Positions 5,861-9,267 of a DNA stretch of 9,267 bases are shown one piece after another (the stretch's first letter is position 1; each line of letters begins with the position of its first letter). The stretch is from JBBQAA01 sp038276395 (GTDB lineage Bacteria > Actinomycetota > Thermoleophilia > Solirubrobacterales > Solirubrobacteraceae), in contig JBBQAA010000010.1 in the NCBI GenBank assembly GCA_038276395.1, forward strand, positions 1 to 9,267. Direction: 5' to 3'. Under the pieces are notes generated by a model that had not been told where the DNA came from, ran no database searches, and saw only the letters and a program-made list of their open reading frames with translations. Position numbers and translations under genes: made by a program.

Positions 5861-6325
5861 CTAGGAGCCGCCGCGACGAGCGACGAACCGCAGCCGCGCC
5901 CCAACCGTCGCGAGCGCGGCGCCGAAGGAAGCCGTGAGGACCACCGGGAGACCGGTGAACGGGAGGCTGCCTCCCCCGCCTCCGCCGACGATCGCGGCGG
6001 GGCCACCGGAGAGGCTGCCGGGCGCGGTCGCGTGGGCCGCGCCGGGATGCGAGCCCCCGCTCCTCGTGACCCCGAGGGCGCCCGATCCGGGTGACGTGCC
6101 CGATCCGGGCGACGTGCCCGGCCCGGGCGAGGTGCCCATGGGCGTCATCCCGTGGGACACGCCGATGGGCTTGACGCCGCCGGTCGGCGAGACCGAGGAG
6201 AGCGCCGAGGCCACGCCGAGAACTTGGTGGCCGAGGGCGAGGTAGTGGGAGCTCGTCCAATCCCTCAGCGATCCATGGTCGGTGAGGATCGGAGGGGAGT
6301 AGCTCGCGAGACCCGCGCTCTGCAT
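5861..6325 (-). CDS. LPFTG-type surface protein with a lasso-peptide-like leader
   Basis: This protein has 154 residues. Residues 9-24 (YSPPILTDHGSLRDWT) match exactly the leader signature Y-x2-P-x-L-x3-G-x5-T, which RRE domains recognise in lasso-peptide precursors. Residues 28-45 are mildly hydrophobic (YLALGHQVLGVASALSSV). The middle is low-complexity Ser/Thr/Gly/Pro/His, including three 6-residue TSPGxG units at 65-82. A Gly run (114-119) leads to LPFTG (121-125), a hydrophobic stretch (126-143) and a basic tail ending RLRFVARRGGS: a sortase sorting signal. There is no cysteine and no Asp or Glu after Asp22. No classical signal peptide is visible. The ATG at 6325 is preferred to an upstream in-frame GTG at 6379 because a strong promoter lies between them, with its -10 only 6 bases before the ATG. 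It is divergent from the nucleotidyltransferase gene. The domains are clear; the function is unknown. Confidence 0.82.
   Translation of the reverse strand: MQSAGLASYSPPILTDHGSLRDWTSSHYLALGHQVLGVASALSSVSPTGGVKPIGVSHGMTPMGTSPGPGTSPGSGTSPGSGALGVTRSGGSHPGAAHATAPGSLSGGPAAIVGGGGGGSLPFTGLPVVLTASFGAALATVGARLRFVARRGGS
6081..6134 (-). repeat. Three tandem 18-bp repeats in the LPFTG protein gene
   Basis: Three in-frame 18-base units (6081-6098, 6099-6116, 6117-6134) follow the pattern CCCGATCCGGGCGACGTG on the + strand. The first two differ at one position and the third at three. They encode the TSPGSG, TSPGSG and TSPGPG units of the stalk-like region. Such repeats expand or contract easily by slippage, so the spacer length may vary between strains. 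Confidence 0.8.
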
Positions 6326-6331
6326 GAGCGG

Positions 6332-6360
6332 ATCATAGCCAAACCAACGGTTTCCGGCAA
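6332..6360 (-). promoter_or_regulatory. Leaderless promoter of the LPFTG protein gene
   Basis: Read on the - strand: a -35 hexamer TTGCCG (6360-6355), a 17-bp spacer, and a -10 hexamer TATGAT (6337-6332), then 6 bases to the ATG at 6325. The -10 is 5/6 and the -35 is 4/6 to the sigma-70 consensus, with ideal spacing. A transcript from here would start at or next to the ATG, i.e. leaderless. This decides the start codon and excludes the upstream GTG at 6379. Confidence 0.75.
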
Positions 6361-6399
6361 CTCTACGCTGCGCTGCCACGTGTGCGCGAGCACCTCAGG

Positions 6400-6406
6400 T
6401 AAGGTG
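6400..6406 (+). promoter_or_regulatory. -10-like or ribosome-binding element before the nucleotidyltransferase gene
   Basis: TAAGGT (6400-6405) fits the TANNNT -10 pattern 8 bases before the GTG at 6414. The overlapping AAGGTG (6401-6406) could instead be a Shine-Dalgarno site 7 bases before it. No -35 is evident. Either reading supports the GTG start. The element lies in the 88-bp gap shared with the divergent LPFTG protein gene. Confidence 0.35.
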
Positions 6407-6413
6407 CCGGCAA

Positions 6414-7697
6414 GTGCGGCCCAGGCTCGCGCGAAGGGGCCGAGCACCGCTCGAGGGGAGTGATCGGGAACTGACGTCGGGCAGGCTCACACGTTTCGCC
6501 GGCTCGGACTCGGCCGAACGCGGACCGGGCGCCGAGCGGGCGGCCGCCGGCGCTCGCGCCCTGGCCGGCCTCGCCATCCACCGCCGTACCGCCCGTGACG
6601 CCGGCCTCGAACGGCTCTCCGACCGAGCCTACGGCGCTCTGGCGACGGCGCTCGAGCACCAGCGTCTGCTACCCCTCCTGGGCGGTCGTGCGCTCGAGCT
6701 GGCCGAGCGCCCGCCGCGCGAGTTCGTAGAGCGCGTGCGCGACGCGACGGACTGGGCCCGCCAGCTCAGCGAGCTGCAGTCGCTCGCGCTCGAGCCTCTC
6801 CTCGCGGTGTTGGGCTCGAGCGGGATCCCGGCGCTCGTGCTCAAGGGCATCCCGCTGGCCGAGCGGCTCCACGGCGACGGCGCGCTCAGGTCCTCGGGCG
6901 ACTTCGACCTCCTGGTCGGCCGGGCGCACCTGGACGAAGCGGTCGAGCGCCTGGCCGGCGTCGGCTACCGGCCGCAGGTCGAGTGGCGGGACCGTCGCGG
7001 TCTGCCCACCCTGCATCGGATCCTCAGCTCCCCCGGGCTCCCGGCCGTCGAGCTGCACTGGCGCCTGCACTGGTACGAGGAGGCGTTCGGCGAGGACATG
7101 CTCGCCCGGAGCTCGCCGGATCCTCGCTGGGGGCGGAGACCCGACCCGCTGGACGAGGGACTGGCCCTGCTGCTGTTCCACGCCCGGGACGGGCTGGAAG
7201 GTCTGCGGGTCCCGGCCGACATCGCCGCCTGGTGGGACGGCACCGGGGCCGGCATCGACGCCGAGGCGTTTCGCGCGCGGATCGCTGCCTATCCGGCCCT
7301 CGAGCGCTCGTTCGCCGCGGCCTGGGCCTCGCTGGAATCGCTGATCGGGCTGCCCGAGCGACCCTGGGCCGCGCGGCCGTCGATACGCGCCCGGCTCGCC
7401 GCGCGGCTCGCCGATCCGTTCCTGGCCGCCGGAGGGGAGCAGCTCGCCGCCGAGCGGTCGCTCGTCGACGGCCTGCTCACGCCCCGGACGGGTCTCTGGC
7501 GCTTCGTGCGGCGCTCGCTCATGCCCCCGGCCGGGGTCCTACGGGCGCGCGCGGCGCAGCGCGGTGTCCGCCTGGGGCGGCGGCGCCTGCGGGCCGCCCA
7601 GCTCGCCGTCCCCCTCCAGGTGCTCCCGCGCTTCGGCCTGGCCATCCTGCGCCGCCGCCGGCTCGCCATCCCGTCGCGTCAGGACCCGCGGGCGTGA
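6414..7697 (+). CDS. NTP_transf_5-type nucleotidyltransferase
   Basis: This 427-residue cytoplasmic protein belongs to the uncharacterised nucleotidyltransferase family (PF14907-like). An N-terminal helical part (about 40-130) is followed by the core: GIPALVLKGIPLAERLHG at 137-154, the nucleotidyltransferase metal-binding pattern GDFDLLV at 162-168 (Asp163 and Asp165), a helix (HLDEAVERLAGVGYRP, 172-187) and a later strand VELHWRLHW at 212-220 likely to carry the third acidic residue (Glu213). The C-terminal third is helical and Arg-rich. Such enzymes are expected to move a nucleotide from an NTP to an unknown acceptor. They occur beside kinase genes in some lasso-peptide clusters (for example PadeN of paeninodin). 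GTG 6414 is the start of the open frame; the first 40 residues are weakly supported and the true start may be later. The 3' end overlaps the convergent kinase-like gene by 19 bases. Confidence 0.85.
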   Translation: MRPRLARRGRAPLEGSDRELTSGRLTRFAGSDSAERGPGAERAAAGARALAGLAIHRRTARDAGLERLSDRAYGALATALEHQRLLPLLGGRALELAERPPREFVERVRDATDWARQLSELQSLALEPLLAVLGSSGIPALVLKGIPLAERLHGDGALRSSGDFDLLVGRAHLDEAVERLAGVGYRPQVEWRDRRGLPTLHRILSSPGLPAVELHWRLHWYEEAFGEDMLARSSPDPRWGRRPDPLDEGLALLLFHARDGLEGLRVPADIAAWWDGTGAGIDAEAFRARIAAYPALERSFAAAWASLESLIGLPERPWAARPSIRARLAARLADPFLAAGGEQLAAERSLVDGLLTPRTGLWRFVRRSLMPPAGVLRARAAQRGVRLGRRRLRAAQLAVPLQVLPRFGLAILRRRRLAIPSRQDPRA

Positions 7698-8641
7698 GCG
7701 GAGATCAAGGACGCCGCCCGCGCGGCCGTCCCCTGCTCCGGCAAGCGCAGCTCGTAGAAGGGCACCCGCGCCGCCAGCGCTCCGGCGAGCTCCAGATGCC
7801 GCCTCCGCCGCTCCGCGCTCTCGATGTCGAAGATGTAGGTCATGGCATGGACGAGCAGGGGATCGGGCGCGATCCCGCGGAGCTGAGGCGGGTCGGACCC
7901 GGCGCGGCGCATGACGTAGATCCCGGCCAGGGGACCCGCTCCCGGACCCGCGACCGGGGCGGTGACGTACTCGCCCTCCACCTGGCCGAGGAGCGGACCC
8001 AGTCGCGCCCTCCCGCGCCCGCCGATCGCGTTCCGCTCCGCGCTCGAGATCTTCGTGAGCCGGGGTCCGGGATGGGCGCGAATCCCTTCGCCCGCGCCCT
8101 CGACGGCCAGGACGTCATCGGTCATGAACTCCGCTCCAGCCGCCACCAGGTGCGCCGCGATCGAGCTCTTCCCGGTCCCCGACGCCGCCACGAACGCGAG
8201 CACGCGGCCGTCCATGACCACGGCGCTTGAGTGGAGGACCTCGAGCCCCTGCAGCACCGCGGCGATCGGCAGGGCGCGCGCGCAGAGCATGAGCAGCGGC
8301 CGGACTTCCGGCCGCTCCCCTCCGGCCACCTGCGAGATCTCCCGCCCGTCCGGGCTCACGATCTGGACGCCGTAGCCCCGCGCCTCGACCCGCAGGCCGC
8401 GCGCCGTCTGGCTGTCCACCGACAGCAGGACCCGGCCGTCCGGGTGGCGCTGCTCGGCGACCCGGGCGACCCCCGGGCCGCGCCACGGCCACGCCAGGCG
8501 CTCGTCCAGCCGCATGCGCACCGTGCACCGCCGCCCGTCCGGAGCCCGGCCCTCGGCGAAGCCCACGGGACCGGCATCACCGTCGACGGTCAGCCCGAGC
8601 GCCTGCATGGCCCCCCCGGGGCTGGCGGGCGGCGATCTCAT
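7679..8641 (-). CDS. HPr kinase/phosphorylase-like P-loop protein
   Basis: This 320-residue protein has an N-terminal beta-rich region (about 12-110) and a C-terminal HprK-type kinase fold. The core reads EVLHSSAVVMDGRVLAFVAA at 134-153, the Walker A loop ASGTGKSS at 153-160 (Lys158), then EFMTDDVLAVE at 171-181 with Asp175-Asp176 and an upstream conserved His137. This matches the short HPr-kinase homologues of natural-product clusters, not true HprK, which is part of sugar catabolite control. In paeninodin-type lasso clusters such a kinase phosphorylates the precursor peptide; the substrate here is unknown. The ATG at 8641 overlaps the stop of the upstream gene as ATGA, indicating translational coupling. 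A second in-frame ATG at 8608, with a G-rich stretch before it, is an alternative start. It converges with the nucleotidyltransferase gene. Confidence 0.85.
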   Translation of the reverse strand: MRSPPASPGGAMQALGLTVDGDAGPVGFAEGRAPDGRRCTVRMRLDERLAWPWRGPGVARVAEQRHPDGRVLLSVDSQTARGLRVEARGYGVQIVSPDGREISQVAGGERPEVRPLLMLCARALPIAAVLQGLEVLHSSAVVMDGRVLAFVAASGTGKSSIAAHLVAAGAEFMTDDVLAVEGAGEGIRAHPGPRLTKISSAERNAIGGRGRARLGPLLGQVEGEYVTAPVAGPGAGPLAGIYVMRRAGSDPPQLRGIAPDPLLVHAMTYIFDIESAERRRRHLELAGALAARVPFYELRLPEQGTAARAASLISAHARGS

Positions 8642-9267
8642 CCCGTCGAACACCGGAGCGGCGCGCGGAGCACCTGCAGCCGGCCCCAGGGGAGGTCGCG
8701 CAGCAGCTCTCCCGGCGAGAGCCCGTCGAACAGCGACGGGTAGGGATCGCGACCCAGACGGTGCGGATCCTCGGCGTAGAAGCCGATCGCGTGCGCGGTC
8801 TTGTCCCGCACGACGATGCCGTAGCGCTGGGCGGCCAGCGCGATGATCTCCGCCGCGCGCGGCAGCCCGAGCGCCCCGACGTTCACGTTCGGGTCGAGGC
8901 GCAGGTGAGCGCCCTCGGGCAGCACGCCGGGGCTCGGATCCGCCCCGTCGGTCCGCGGCGCGGGGAGCGCCCGGCAGCCCGCCCGGGCCGTCGGGAGCGC
9001 GAGGGCCAGCGCGTGGTCGATCCGCCCGCGCTCGAGCTCCCGCACCGTGATGAGCCCCCCGGCCAGCGCCAGGCCTGTCCCCGTCGCCCCCCAGTCGTCC
9101 TGGGCGCCCGGCCACGCCGCGGTCGAGAACCAGCCGGGATTGCTCGAGACGTGCGCCATCGCGCCGCCCCAGTTGGCGTGCCAGCCGTCGGGCTCGCGGT
9201 GCATCTCGAAGAACTCCCACATGCGATCCGTCGCCGGCTGCCACAGCGCGAGCTGGCTGTCGCTGCC
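8638..9267 (-). CDS. Uncharacterised conserved protein, 5' end outside the window
   Basis: The last 209 residues are visible; the frame is open to the window edge, so the start and any signal peptide are missing. Trp-rich sequence is conserved-looking: LALWQPATDRMWEFFEMH at residues 6-23, DGWHANWGGAM at 27-37, then GRIDHALALALP at 81-92, RTDG at 105-108, EGAHLRLDP at 118-126 and QRYGIVVRD at 147-155, ending LQVLRAP and a short tail. From memory this pattern occurs in hypothetical, probably secreted, actinobacterial proteins. I know no assigned function; the Trp, His and Asp residues would suit carbohydrate binding or cleavage, but that is a guess. The gene overlaps the kinase-like gene by 4 bases (ATGA), so the two form an operon. 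An in-frame ATG at 9222 is internal, because the conserved sequence continues upstream of it. Confidence 0.75.
   Translation of the reverse strand, partial: GSDSQLALWQPATDRMWEFFEMHREPDGWHANWGGAMAHVSSNPGWFSTAAWPGAQDDWGATGTGLALAGGLITVRELERGRIDHALALALPTARAGCRALPAPRTDGADPSPGVLPEGAHLRLDPNVNVGALGLPRAAEIIALAAQRYGIVVRDKTAHAIGFYAEDPHRLGRDPYPSLFDGLSPGELLRDLPWGRLQVLRAPLRCSTG

Noticed and set aside
5440..6006. 188-codon - strand frame across the gap and the LPFTG gene
   Set aside because: Ser/Arg/Pro-rich with no motifs; overlaps the better supported LPFTG protein and the small membrane ORF in other frames.
5861..6325. Classical lasso peptide precursor
   Set aside because: Leader motif is present, but the chain is far too long, has no acidic ring residue and ends in a sorting signal.
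6326..6379. Upstream GTG start (6379) for the LPFTG protein
   Set aside because: The added 18 codons contain the -35 and -10 elements, and the ATG at 6325 is 6 bases after the -10.
8642..9244. N-terminal extension of the kinase-like frame up to 9244
   Set aside because: It is the out-of-frame shadow of the uncharacterised protein gene at 8638-9267; the ATGA overlap gives a natural start at 8641.
1..9267. CRISPR array, tRNA, rRNA or insertion sequence
   Set aside because: No regularly spaced repeats, tRNA-like folds, rRNA blocks, transposase motifs or terminal inverted repeats were seen on either strand.

Overview
The window looks like chromosomal DNA of a high-GC actinobacterium. Several signs point that way: very GC-rich codon third positions, the style of the CysDN and Rrf2 proteins, weak or absent Shine-Dalgarno sites with at least one convincing leaderless promoter, and an LPXTG-type surface protein. 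Placement in the Thermoleophilia (Solirubrobacterales-like) is my inference from overall protein style, not a demonstrated fact.

Left part (1-3385), sulfur assimilation. cysD and cysN form a tight + strand pair encoding ATP sulfurylase; CysN has no fused APS kinase domain. A small cupin related to the C-terminal domain of type II phosphomannose isomerase/ManC lies on the - strand, convergent with cysN. Divergent from the cupin is an Rrf2-family regulator without the usual Fe-S cysteine cluster (CymR-like). It is a candidate local regulator of cysDN, and an A/T-richer island with inverted repeats lies just upstream of cysD.

Middle (3386-5690), envelope polysaccharide. A 486-residue polyprenyl-phosphate glycosylphosphotransferase (the enzyme that primes capsule or EPS synthesis) lies on the - strand. 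It is bracketed by two very short single-pass membrane ORFs (59 codons each). A short degraded fragment of an extracellular repeat protein lies between the Rrf2 gene and this block.

Right part (5691-9267), the most interesting region. A 154-residue protein begins with an exact match to the lasso-peptide leader signature Y-x2-P-x-L-x3-G-x5-T. It ends with a C-terminal LPFTG, a hydrophobic stretch and a basic tail, i.e. a sortase-type sorting signal. It has a strong leaderless promoter that fixes its start. Divergent from it across 88 bp is an NTP_transf_5-type nucleotidyltransferase. Convergent with that gene is an HPr-kinase-like P-loop protein, translationally coupled (ATGA) to an uncharacterised protein that runs off the right edge. 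Nucleotidyltransferase and HPr-kinase homologues are the accessory enzymes of some lasso-peptide clusters (paeninodin type). Here the leader-bearing protein has no Asp or Glu after residue 22, so it cannot form a lasso macrolactam. I propose a RiPP-like system in which a lasso-type leader marks a cell-wall-targeted, Ser/Thr/Gly/Pro-rich protein for another modification. The RRE, B2 protease and cyclase genes are not in the window, so this remains a hypothesis.
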